Assembly: GCF_043729335.1 (NCBI RefSeq)
Contig: NZ_JAYTLQ010000002.1
Coordinates: 62,001 to 126,000, forward strand
Source of the DNA: Crenothrix sp043729335
Lineage (GTDB): Bacteria; Pseudomonadota; Gammaproteobacteria; Methylococcales; Methylomonadaceae
Length of the DNA stretch: 64,000 nt
Direction of reading: 5' to 3'
Under the pieces are notes generated by a model, which saw only the letters and a program-made list of their open reading frames with translations, did no database searches and had not been told where the DNA came from. Within the stretch, counting starts at the first letter, position 1, and each line of letters opens with the position of its first letter. Shown here in pieces: positions 44,518 to 52,612 of this stretch. The position numbers and the translations under genes were made by a program.

Positions 44518-46659
44518 TCAATTTTTCGCTGATGGCCGCGCTTTGTTTTTGCCAAACTGGCTCGCGATACTGGTATGTTTGGTTTTAAAGTGCTGAATTT
44601 TTCCAGGTGCTTCCAAACTGCCTTTAGGTTGGAACGATGGAATTAAATGATGTTTGCCATTGCCGATTAAATCATTGCGACCCATAGCCTTCAAAGCATC
44701 ACGCAATAACGGCCAGTTTTTAGGGTCGTGGTAACGCAAGAAGGCTTTATGTATCCGGCGCTGCTTAACGCTTTTGGGTATAGAAATATCGTCAGCTGTA
44801 CGACTGACTTTACGCAGCGTATCTTTACCAGAATGATACATAGCAGTCGCAATCGCCATGGGTGACGGCAAAAATGCCTGTACTTGATCCGCTCTAAAAC
44901 CATGGCGCTTTAGCCATAAAGCCAGATTCAACATATCTTCATCAGTCGTTCCAGGATGCGCGGCAATAAAATAGGGAATCAAATACTGCTCTTTACCGGC
45001 TTCCTTGGAGTACTTATCAAACATTTCCTTAAAGCGGTCATAACTGCCCATACCCGGCTTCATCATTTTAGATAGCACACCTTGCTCGGTATGTTCAGGG
45101 GCAATCTTAAGATAACCACCCACATGATGAGTGACTAATTCTTTAACGTATTCAGGCGATGTCACCGCCAAATCGTAACGTAGGCCTGAGGCAATGAAGA
45201 TTTTCTTAATACCCGGCAAGGCACGCGCGCGGCGATACAATTTAATCAAAGACGAATGATCGGTATTAAGATTGGGGCAAATCCCTGGGTAAACACACGA
45301 TGGCAATCGACACGCCGCTTCAATTTTAGGATCTTTACACGCCAACCGGTACATATTGGCGGTAGGTCCGCCCAAATCAGAAATATGGCCAGTAAAGCTA
45401 GGCGACATATCACGGATATTTTCTATTTCCTTGATAATGGAGTCTTCCGAACGGCTCTGGATAATACGGCCTTCGTGTTCAGTAATGGAACAAAACGTAC
45501 AGCCGCCAAAGCAGCCGCGCATAATATTCACCGAATGCTGAATCATCTCAAACGCCGGTACGTTGGCCTTACCGTAAGTTTTATGCGGCACGCGCGAATA
45601 CGGCAAATCATACACACCATCCATTTCCTTAGTGGTCAATGGAATCGGCGGTGGGTTAATCCACACTTCACGAGTACCGTGCAACTGAATTAACGGCCGT
45701 GCGTTACCTGGATTGGTTTCACCGTGCATAACTCGCGAGGCATGGGCATACAAAATCGGGTCGTCTTTAACGGCATCATAATCCGGCAAACGGATAACGG
45801 TTTTGGCACGGCGATCTTTAATCAATTGACGGTCAAAACGGATGACTTTTTCCTCCGGATTAGCATCCGGCTCTTTTAAATCACAGGCTGGCGCTTCTTG
45901 ATACGGATCGACTATCGGAGTAATTTTGCCAGGCTTATCCACATCGGTGGAATCTTTAACCTGAAAATCAACCGGTATTTGCTTGACAAAATGCACGGTG
46001 CCACGAATCCCCTTAAGATCGCTGATGCTTTCGCCATTGGCTAAACGATGGGCAATTTCCGCCACTTGACGCTCGGCATTGCCGTACACCAGCAAATCAG
46101 CCTTGGAATCCAGCAACACCGATTTTCTGACCTTATCCGACCAGTAATCATAATGCGCGATACGGCGCAAGCTGGCTTCAATGCCGCCGATAATAATCGG
46201 TACATCTTTAAAGGCTTCGCGGCAGCGGTGCGAATACACATTAACCGCACGATCCGGGCGTTTGCCTGCTGCGCCATCAGGGGTATAGGCATCGTTGGAG
46301 CGGATTTTTTTATCCGAGGTGTAGCGGTTGACCATGGAATCCATATTGCCACCGGTCACCCCGAAAAATAAATTCGGTCGGCCTAATACGGTAAAATCCG
46401 CCGCGCTAGTCCAATCGGGCTGGGAGATTATCCCTACGCGAAAGCCCTGCGCTTCCAGCAATCGGCCAATCAGCGCCATACCAAAACTGGGGTGATCGAT
46501 ATAAGCATCACCGGTGACCAGGATAACATCACAGCTATCCCAGCCTAGCTCGTCCATTTCAGCGCGGCTCATAGGCAGCAGCGGCGAGATACCAAAACGG
46601 TGCGCCCAGTATTTTCGGTAACCAAACAGGTTGGGTTCAGATTGAAGAATTGCTGACAT
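44518..46659 (-). CDS. YgiQ family radical SAM protein
   Basis: 713 residues. The radical SAM cluster motif is CFGGCTFCSI (C-x3-C-x2-C), within MRGCFGGCTFCSITEHEGR. The long N-terminal domain (about 1-350), starting FGYRKYWAHRFGISPLLPMS, is a B12-binding-like domain typical of the UPF0313 YgiQ family. EHTEQGVLSKMMKPGMGSYDRF and LIPYFIAAHPGTTDEDM are further family blocks. The reaction is unknown. The start overlaps the stop of the spermidine-synthase-like gene (TAATG), so they are translationally coupled. The C-terminal ~40 residues are basic and probably disordered. Confidence 0.92.
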   Translation of the reverse strand: MSAILQSEPNLFGYRKYWAHRFGISPLLPMSRAEMDELGWDSCDVILVTGDAYIDHPSFGMALIGRLLEAQGFRVGIISQPDWTSAADFTVLGRPNLFFGVTGGNMDSMVNRYTSDKKIRSNDAYTPDGAAGKRPDRAVNVYSHRCREAFKDVPIIIGGIEASLRRIAHYDYWSDKVRKSVLLDSKADLLVYGNAERQVAEIAHRLANGESISDLKGIRGTVHFVKQIPVDFQVKDSTDVDKPGKITPIVDPYQEAPACDLKEPDANPEEKVIRFDRQLIKDRRAKTVIRLPDYDAVKDDPILYAHASRVMHGETNPGNARPLIQLHGTREVWINPPPIPLTTKEMDGVYDLPYSRVPHKTYGKANVPAFEMIQHSVNIMRGCFGGCTFCSITEHEGRIIQSRSEDSIIKEIENIRDMSPSFTGHISDLGGPTANMYRLACKDPKIEAACRLPSCVYPGICPNLNTDHSSLIKLYRRARALPGIKKIFIASGLRYDLAVTSPEYVKELVTHHVGGYLKIAPEHTEQGVLSKMMKPGMGSYDRFKEMFDKYSKEAGKEQYLIPYFIAAHPGTTDEDMLNLALWLKRHGFRADQVQAFLPSPMAIATAMYHSGKDTLRKVSRTADDISIPKSVKQRRIHKAFLRYHDPKNWPLLRDALKAMGRNDLIGNGKHHLIPSFQPKGSLEAPGKIQHFKTKHTSIASQFGKNKARPSAKN

Positions 46660-47468
46660 TAGGGTTTTATTAAGTTGTTAAGTACGCTGGCGTTGTGTCT
46701 TGTAAGATCTTTCAAAAACGAAGGAAATTCGATTTGATAATGCTGCTCAAGTTCAACGGCTTTGGTTTTTAGGACTTTCATGGAAAAAGAAGCGGCAGCA
46801 TCGTTAAAACCGATAGCAATAATATTGCCTTTACCTCGCACCGGTAAAAATAGTAATCGCCAATCAAATAACCGGCTAAGCCACATGGCACAGTCCTGGA
46901 AAGGTTTGTTGTTCATGCCGCCCCACAAATTAACCAGCAATAAACCATCGGGTTTCAACAACGCTTTGCAGTTTTTAAAAAAGCTTTCATTGCACATAGA
47001 AGGCGCCATGCCTTCATGATCAAAAGCATCAATAAACATCAGGCTGTAATGCTGGGAGTGGGTTTCTACACGATGCTGTATATGGTGTGCGCCATCACCC
47101 ATAATAATTTTTAAGCGCCTATCCAAAGGTAAACTAAAATGGCTGCGGGCGATTTTTACTACACTTGGCCGGTATTCTACCGCGTCTAAGTGGCAATCAG
47201 GGAAATGATATAATAAATGTTTGGCAAGCGAACCGCCACCCAACCCAACCAATAAGGCATCATCATCTACGGTGCCTTTAAACAATAGCCAGCAGGCCAT
47301 AGCGCGTGCGTAGTCCAGCTCAAGGCGATAAGGATCAGCGATTTTTATGCTGCTTTGTCTGGCAGGCGAACCGAAATGTAGCGATCTGACACCGCCACGC
47401 TCAACCACCTCTACAATACCGTCATCATCGTGGCTCTGATGAATCAAGAGTCCATTGTATTTATACAT
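46659..47468 (-). CDS. Spermidine synthase-like methyltransferase-fold protein
   Basis: 269 residues. LLVGLGGGSLAKHLLYHFPD is the nucleotide-binding G-loop of the spermidine synthase family. LDAVEYRPSVVKIARSHF and IMGDGAHHI, then FIDAFDHEGMAP, follow in the right order. The strict spermidine synthase active-site pattern (D-x-x-D-P-x-GP) is not kept, since LMFIDAFDHEG replaces it. It may therefore be a relative of unknown substrate, as many short SpeE-like proteins are. It is immediately upstream of ygiQ, overlapping by one base. Confidence 0.75.
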   Translation of the reverse strand: MYKYNGLLIHQSHDDDGIVEVVERGGVRSLHFGSPARQSSIKIADPYRLELDYARAMACWLLFKGTVDDDALLVGLGGGSLAKHLLYHFPDCHLDAVEYRPSVVKIARSHFSLPLDRRLKIIMGDGAHHIQHRVETHSQHYSLMFIDAFDHEGMAPSMCNESFFKNCKALLKPDGLLLVNLWGGMNNKPFQDCAMWLSRLFDWRLLFLPVRGKGNIIAIGFNDAAASFSMKVLKTKAVELEQHYQIEFPSFLKDLTRHNASVLNNLIKP

Positions 47469-47737
47469 AAAGAGGTTTTAAACGCATTTTTATTCAAAGT
47501 GTGATTATACACCAACATAAAAACGGGTATTCTGTCTTATGCAACTCAGTGAATGGCAAATTGCCGATTTAAGCTACGGTTTCGTGGACTACACTCATCA
47601 ATTACAAAATAATATCAAACTGACTTGTACGGGCTTGAAAAATAAATTCCTGCCTCGATGTTATTTAAATGCTGCGCTGTTATAGTGAGTTCACATAAAA
47701 TTAAACTAGACATTCCATCCACAATCCGAGGAAGATT

Positions 47738-48124
47738 ATGAAACAGCTGTTTTTTATAACCGTGCTACTGTTTACGGCCAACACTTTTGCAGCAGAAACA
47801 AAAAACGACTGGGAACAAGGCACAAGCTTGTCTGAAGATTTGATTAAAAAAATTCAGGAAGCACAGTACCAGTACAAAAAATGTGTGTCTGATGAAATGC
47901 AAAAACCAGAATATCAAAGCTTGGAAAGCAAGCAATCCACCAGCAAAATCATCAAACAATGCGAACCGTCCTTGGCCAAAATGCGGACAATGTATTTGGC
48001 TGAAAAAGTGCCCGGCGAGGTGGCTGATCGGCATTTAAAAAAAATGCGCATACAAACCATTCGTAATGTCCTACAAAACATGATGTATGGCGAAGCGGCC
48101 CGTAAAGCGGGGCAGCAGAAATAA
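47738..48124 (+). CDS. Small exported helical protein of the Hsp70/DUF2760 module
   Basis: 128 residues. Signal peptide MKQLFFITVLLFTANTFA, cleaved near FAAE. The mature part is almost wholly helical and charged, with two cysteines (KKCVSDE, KQCEPSL) in a helical-hairpin spacing, which may form a disulphide. GAGGAAG lies just before the start. No family was recognised. Its stop codon is one nucleotide from the next start, so it belongs to a three-gene operon with the DUF2760 protein and an Hsp70. Confidence 0.7.
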   Translation: MKQLFFITVLLFTANTFAAETKNDWEQGTSLSEDLIKKIQEAQYQYKKCVSDEMQKPEYQSLESKQSTSKIIKQCEPSLAKMRTMYLAEKVPGEVADRHLKKMRIQTIRNVLQNMMYGEAARKAGQQK

Positions 48125-48125
48125 T

Positions 48126-48821
48126 ATGGAAGAGCCTCTTGTTATGAACACCTATGCAATCGACTTAGCCCTGAAACCCACCACTTTTGACTTATGGCAT
48201 GTGTGCTTGGCAGGCACGGTGGCCGTACTGGCGTTAATGCTAATTTCTCTGTTACTGGCAATGGTCATCAGCTTGTCCAGACGTAAAAAACCGCAGCCAG
48301 TTGCCGAGCCTATCATTCAATACGTGCAAGCACCTGCGCCGGAACCGGTGATTAAAGTCGTTGAAAAGATCGTCGAAAAAATTGTTGAAGTAGAAAAAAT
48401 CGTCCATGCACCTGCGCCAGAACCGGTTGTGCTTAAAGAAGCCACACCCGATGCGGCGTTGCAATTATTAGGTTTGCTGCAAAAAGAAGCGCGGTTTATT
48501 GATTTTGTGAAAGAAAATATCACCGAATACAGCGATGAAGACATCGGTATTGCCGCACGGGTGGTTCACGAAGGCTGCAATAAAGTCATTAATGAGCATT
48601 TCACGCTCGCACCGATCCGTAACGAAACCGAAGGCAACAACATTACACTGCCCAAAGGCTTTAATGCCGCAGAAATCCGCTTGACGGGGAACATTGTTGG
48701 CAACGCACCGTTTAATGGCACCTTGGTACACAAAGGCTGGCAAATTACCAACACCAAGCTACCCAAATTAACACAAGGCCATAGCGCCAATATCATTGCC
48801 GCAGCGGAAGTTGAAATATGA
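48126..48821 (+). CDS. DUF2760 membrane protein
   Basis: 231 residues from the ATG at 48126, one nucleotide after the previous stop; an ATG at 48144, with GGAAGAG upstream, is an alternative. One membrane helix (VCLAGTVAVLALMLISLLLA) is followed by a linker with two APAPEPV blocks flanking VEKIVEKIVEVEKIV, which looks like a short coiled coil. The C-terminal domain (about 108-231) is DUF2760: LQLLGLLQKEARFIDFVKEN and IGIAARVVHEGCNKV. DUF2760 genes are often found next to Hsp70-family genes, as here, where the stop overlaps the Hsp70 start (ATGA). The function is unknown. Confidence 0.82.
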   Translation: MEEPLVMNTYAIDLALKPTTFDLWHVCLAGTVAVLALMLISLLLAMVISLSRRKKPQPVAEPIIQYVQAPAPEPVIKVVEKIVEKIVEVEKIVHAPAPEPVVLKEATPDAALQLLGLLQKEARFIDFVKENITEYSDEDIGIAARVVHEGCNKVINEHFTLAPIRNETEGNNITLPKGFNAAEIRLTGNIVGNAPFNGTLVHKGWQITNTKLPKLTQGHSANIIAAAEVEI

Positions 48822-50899
48822 GTTTATTCGATCACATCAAGAAAAAACAAGACCCCAAACCAGAGCCTAAAGCTGTCGAACCGGTCGCTGAATCTGTTCA
48901 ACCTGAGCCTGTTGAAGTTATCGCAGCCGAACCAGAAGTTATTGTTTCTGAACACATTGAACCTATTGAAAATGTAGCGCCAGCCATTGAAGAGCCGATT
49001 GCCGACACAATAGTAGAATCGAGTGCCCAAGCGACAACATCAACATCAGCCGCGATAGACCATCGCACTGATCGGCATTATTCAGTCGGTATCGATTTGG
49101 GCACCACGCATTGCGTATTGTCCTATGCCGACATTACCGACATTACCGATGATGAATTCAACCTGCACGTTATGCCGATACCGCAGCTAACCGCTCCCGG
49201 CATGGTAGAAGACGGCAAGCAATTACCGTCGTTTTTGTACCAGCCGCACGAATCGGAACTGGCAGAAAACACTATTGTGTTGCCGTGGAGCGCGCATCCT
49301 GAGCATTTGGTTGGTGAGATTGCGCGTAATTTGGGCAGCAAAACTCCAATACGCTTAGTGTCCAGTGCCAAAAGCTGGTTATGCCATGCCGGTGTCGATT
49401 GCAAAGCGCCGATTTTACCGGTGGATGCACCGGATGAAATCGCCCGTATTTCGCCATTTGCCGCCACTACCGCGTTCTTGCAACATTTATGCGATGCCTG
49501 GAAATACGCACACCCGAATGCGCCGCTATCTGAACAAAGTTTGGTGATTACCGTACCGGCCTCGTTTGATCCGGCGGCGCGGGAATTAACCATAGAATCT
49601 GCTCGTAGCGTAGGCTTAGGTCAGGCGATTTTGTTGGAAGAGCCACAAGCGGCCCTGTACAGTTGGATAGAAAAAAGCCAAGGCAAATGGCGTACACAAG
49701 CCAAATGCGGCGATATTATCTTGGTAGTGGATATTGGCGGTGGTACCACCGACTTGTCGCTCATTGCCGTTACTGAACACGGGGGTAATTTAGAATTAAC
49801 CCGTGTGGCGGTGGGGGATCATATCTTGCTAGGCGGCGACAATATGGATTTGGCGTTAGCTTATACCGTTAAAGCCAAGCTTGAACAAGACGGCAAGCGT
49901 TTAGAGCCGTGGCAGTTACAAGCCTTAACCCACGCTTGCCGCGAAGCCAAAGAAAAAATCTTTAACAGTGCTGATGTGGATTCCATGCCCATCGTGGTGG
50001 CCAACCGCAGTTCGTCGTTAATTGGCGGTAATTTACGCACCGAATTAACCCGTGATGAAGTCAATAGCGTGTTAGTGGAAGGCTTTTTCCCGCAGGTTAA
50101 TGTCAGTGATAGACCAGTGAGCCGTACCCGTACCGGTTTGCGGACTACCGGTTTGCCGTATGCACAAGATGCAGGGATTACTCGGCACTTAGCGGCGTTT
50201 TTAACCAAGCAGCAAGGTGCTGCCGAAGATTTAAAAGACATCAATCTACCCGCAGATGCAACTTTCTTGCACCCAACCGCAGTGTTGTTTAACGGCGGCG
50301 TGTTAAAAGCGCAGCCATTAGCAGAGCGTTTGATGCAGGTGATGAACAGCTGGTTAAGCACAGAGCAAGCCCCCGAAGCGCGTCTGCTGGCTGGTGCTGA
50401 TCTGGATTTAGCGGTAGCGCGGGGTGCGTCTTACTATGGTTATGTGCGTAAAGGTAAAGGCGTACGCATTAAAGGCGGTACGGCGGCATCGTATTATGTG
50501 GGTGTGGAAAGCGCGATGCCAGCCGTGCCTGGACGACCACCAGAGCTTGAAGCTCTGTGTATTGCACCGTTCGGTATGGAAGAAGGCACCCAGCAAGAGT
50601 TACCTGATGATGAATTCGGTTTAGTGATTGGTGAGCCAGTACGTTTCCGCTTCTTTGCCTCTACTACGCGCCGTGAAGATCGTGTGGGTACGCGCTTAGA
50701 TCATTGGACAGCGGATGAAATTTCTGAGCTGGATGAAATTGAAGTGACTTTACCGGAAGAAGGTTTCCGTGCCGGCGAAGTCATTCCGGTGCATTTGTGC
50801 GCGGCAGTCACTGAAGTGGGTACGTTGGAATTGCAAGCAGTATCGCAAAAGAATGATAGCCGCTGGAAAATTGAACTGGATGTAAGAGCAGGCGATTGA
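48818..50899 (+). CDS. Hsp70-family protein with disordered N-terminal extension
   Basis: 693 residues. Residues 1-85 are Pro/Glu/Val-rich and probably disordered. The actin-like ATPase starts at VGIDLGTTHC (90-99) and has VITVPASFDPAARELT, LEEPQAALYSW and the second phosphate motif VVDIGGGTTDLSL. The rest (about 430-693) is unlike the DnaK substrate domain, though it has NGGVLKAQPLAERL and RGASYYGYVRKGKG. It is therefore one of the divergent Hsp70s. It overlaps the DUF2760 gene by 4 bp, so the two are made together and probably interact. No J-protein or GrpE gene is nearby. Confidence 0.88.
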   Translation: MSLFDHIKKKQDPKPEPKAVEPVAESVQPEPVEVIAAEPEVIVSEHIEPIENVAPAIEEPIADTIVESSAQATTSTSAAIDHRTDRHYSVGIDLGTTHCVLSYADITDITDDEFNLHVMPIPQLTAPGMVEDGKQLPSFLYQPHESELAENTIVLPWSAHPEHLVGEIARNLGSKTPIRLVSSAKSWLCHAGVDCKAPILPVDAPDEIARISPFAATTAFLQHLCDAWKYAHPNAPLSEQSLVITVPASFDPAARELTIESARSVGLGQAILLEEPQAALYSWIEKSQGKWRTQAKCGDIILVVDIGGGTTDLSLIAVTEHGGNLELTRVAVGDHILLGGDNMDLALAYTVKAKLEQDGKRLEPWQLQALTHACREAKEKIFNSADVDSMPIVVANRSSSLIGGNLRTELTRDEVNSVLVEGFFPQVNVSDRPVSRTRTGLRTTGLPYAQDAGITRHLAAFLTKQQGAAEDLKDINLPADATFLHPTAVLFNGGVLKAQPLAERLMQVMNSWLSTEQAPEARLLAGADLDLAVARGASYYGYVRKGKGVRIKGGTAASYYVGVESAMPAVPGRPPELEALCIAPFGMEEGTQQELPDDEFGLVIGEPVRFRFFASTTRREDRVGTRLDHWTADEISELDEIEVTLPEEGFRAGEVIPVHLCAAVTEVGTLELQAVSQKNDSRWKIELDVRAGD

Positions 50900-50951
50900 T
50901 AGTAAAGCCTGTAAGTGACTGTGTTTTAAAATAGTTTTTATACATAATGGC

Positions 50952-50979
50952 GTAGAGCCGCAAGATTTTGCGTCTCTAC
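50952..50979. repeat. GAGACGC-type palindrome, copy 4 (probable bidirectional terminator)
   Basis: GTAGAGCCGCAA and TTGCGTCTCTAC arms (one mismatch) round GATT. It is inverted relative to copies 1, 2 and 5. It lies 53 bp after the Hsp70 gene and before a convergent gene. Confidence 0.82.
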
Positions 50980-51096
50980 GTTTATCCGGATGCATTGGCT
51001 TATTACGATTGCCCAATAATCTTCCAAATTCAAGCTTTACTGATTTTTGAGAATATTATCATTCTCCTTAATTACTATGTGGCAGCGCTAACTTCC

Positions 51097-52116
51097 TTAG
51101 CGCAGAGCACTATAGGTAGCACCCAGCTGATTTTTTTGCATTTGATTGACACCAAATTTATTCAGCGACCACACTTTACCGGTAGAAATATTACCCATAA
51201 ACAGGTTATAAAAATTGCTGCCCCGTGTGCTGGAGAAAAAAAGATTAGCAGCATCAACTGACATAGGATCAGAGTTATCGGCATTGCAATCGTTTAAATT
51301 AAGTTCACTAGGCTGACTATAAACATCGGTACTCATCGAATAAACCTGATCTCTTCTTGCCGTGGCATTTTTCCAGCCGACAAAATATAAAGACTTGTTT
51401 TGAACAATTGGATAATACTCGGCTAAACCCGATCTGCCAGCCATTAATCGTGGATTTTCTACAAACAATTGACCAGACTGAATTGTAAAATCTATACGAT
51501 ACAGATCGCTGTTTTCCCGCGCGCCACGACTGTAAAAAACCGATTTTCCATCTGAGGACAGATAGGGCATAGACTCTTCCGAAAGATAGCCATCTTGAGT
51601 CAATCGCCATAAATTATTCACAAAAGGGTTAGCGGCATCGTTGTAATTCATATGCATCAAAGCAACATCGCCATTGTTTTTGTAGACAATGTAATTGCCA
51701 TCGGCAGAAAATTTTGGATCTTCGCTAGTGCCACCTGAGCTATCGGTATGATGACTCAAGTTAATGGGTGCAAATTGCGAATCCGTTTTCCAAATAAAAA
51801 TATTCCACCGCGAATTTTGCTTACCCATAAAAGTAAGATAACGCCCATTTGGAGAAAAGTGTGCATTCATCGGATCTTCAATATTCCAAAAAGGCTGATT
51901 AATCTGGGTTAATGTATTGAAGCGAAAATCTTTTAAAAATAAATTTGATGAACCATCGCCGTATTGAACATAGCTGTGGTAAACCAACCTGCCTTGTAAT
52001 GCCAAAGGGAATTTCGAATCAGCTTGTAGCGTAGGGTTAACTGTACACTGCGCATTACTGGTAAAGCTGGCCATCAGCGATGTAATAAGAATCGGTAAGG
52101 CTAAGATTTTTTTCAT
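51097..52116 (-). CDS. Exported TolB/WD40-like beta-propeller protein
   Basis: 339 residues from the ATG at 52116, chosen because MKKILALPILITSLMASF is a clean signal peptide; the ATG at 52152 would add 12 residues. Repeats of the TolB/PD40 type are clear: NAHFSPNGRYLTFMG, DPKFSADGNYIVYKN and MPYLSSDGKSVFYSRG, plus SVDAANLFFSSTRG. This fits a six-bladed propeller in the periplasm. No peptidase domain follows, so it probably binds a partner or ligand. It is a single gene, convergent with the Hsp70 operon. Confidence 0.8.
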   Translation of the reverse strand: MKKILALPILITSLMASFTSNAQCTVNPTLQADSKFPLALQGRLVYHSYVQYGDGSSNLFLKDFRFNTLTQINQPFWNIEDPMNAHFSPNGRYLTFMGKQNSRWNIFIWKTDSQFAPINLSHHTDSSGGTSEDPKFSADGNYIVYKNNGDVALMHMNYNDAANPFVNNLWRLTQDGYLSEESMPYLSSDGKSVFYSRGARENSDLYRIDFTIQSGQLFVENPRLMAGRSGLAEYYPIVQNKSLYFVGWKNATARRDQVYSMSTDVYSQPSELNLNDCNADNSDPMSVDAANLFFSSTRGSNFYNLFMGNISTGKVWSLNKFGVNQMQKNQLGATYSALR

Positions 52117-52612
52117 AATTATTTCAATAAAGTTAATTTTTTGAGGTGCCATGACATGTCGTTACTATCTAAGGCACCTACAAATCCATTGAAGATGGCT
52201 TAGCGTAAAACCGATACATACCGAATTTTCAACACTGTTTTTTATGTTGTTATTCAGGATGAAGCATGTAATGTGCCACTTTAAAAGTGATAAGGCTTTT
52301 GGCCTTGTGATTGCCCCATATTCGTGGAGTGTGTTGAGCCGAGCGGAAAAATAATGGGGATGTTGTTAAAAAAAGGGGCTTCATGGGTGGCTGTTAATAA
52401 TAACCAAAGGCGTATTTATGTCAGCTAGTGACACTTTTTGCTGCCCTATGTGGAAAATGCTGTGTTGAGATTATCTATAAGCGTAGCTTTTATATTTTAT
52501 TTTTCTGTAAAAATTAATTTGAAATGACTGCTGAACAGTTAAATCCTGCATACCGATGCATCCTTAACCCTGTTAAAATGAAACAATTTTTCACCTAAAC
52601 ACACTGCCCTCC
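52117..52612. other. Intergenic stretch upstream of valS
   Basis: About 0.5 kb between divergent genes. An AAGGC/GCCTT hairpin is at about 52291-52305. Near valS, TTAAAAT (about 52574) could be part of a -10 box. Nothing else was recognised. There is no obvious T-box, as expected for a gammaproteobacterium. Confidence 0.4.

Noticed and set aside
47540..47629. Short plus-strand frame beginning MQLSEWQIAD between the spermidine-synthase-like gene and the Hsp70 operon
   Set aside because: It stops after about 30 codons, with no ribosome binding site and no motif. It could be a trace of a lost gene, but nothing supports that.
48087..48125. Upstream start for the DUF2760 gene
   Set aside because: It would overlap the preceding exported-protein gene by 38 bp and put basic residues of no known use before the membrane helix; the ATG just after the previous stop fits better.
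49861..50361. 166-codon minus-strand frame within the Hsp70 gene
   Set aside because: Antisense shadow of the well-supported Hsp70 frame.
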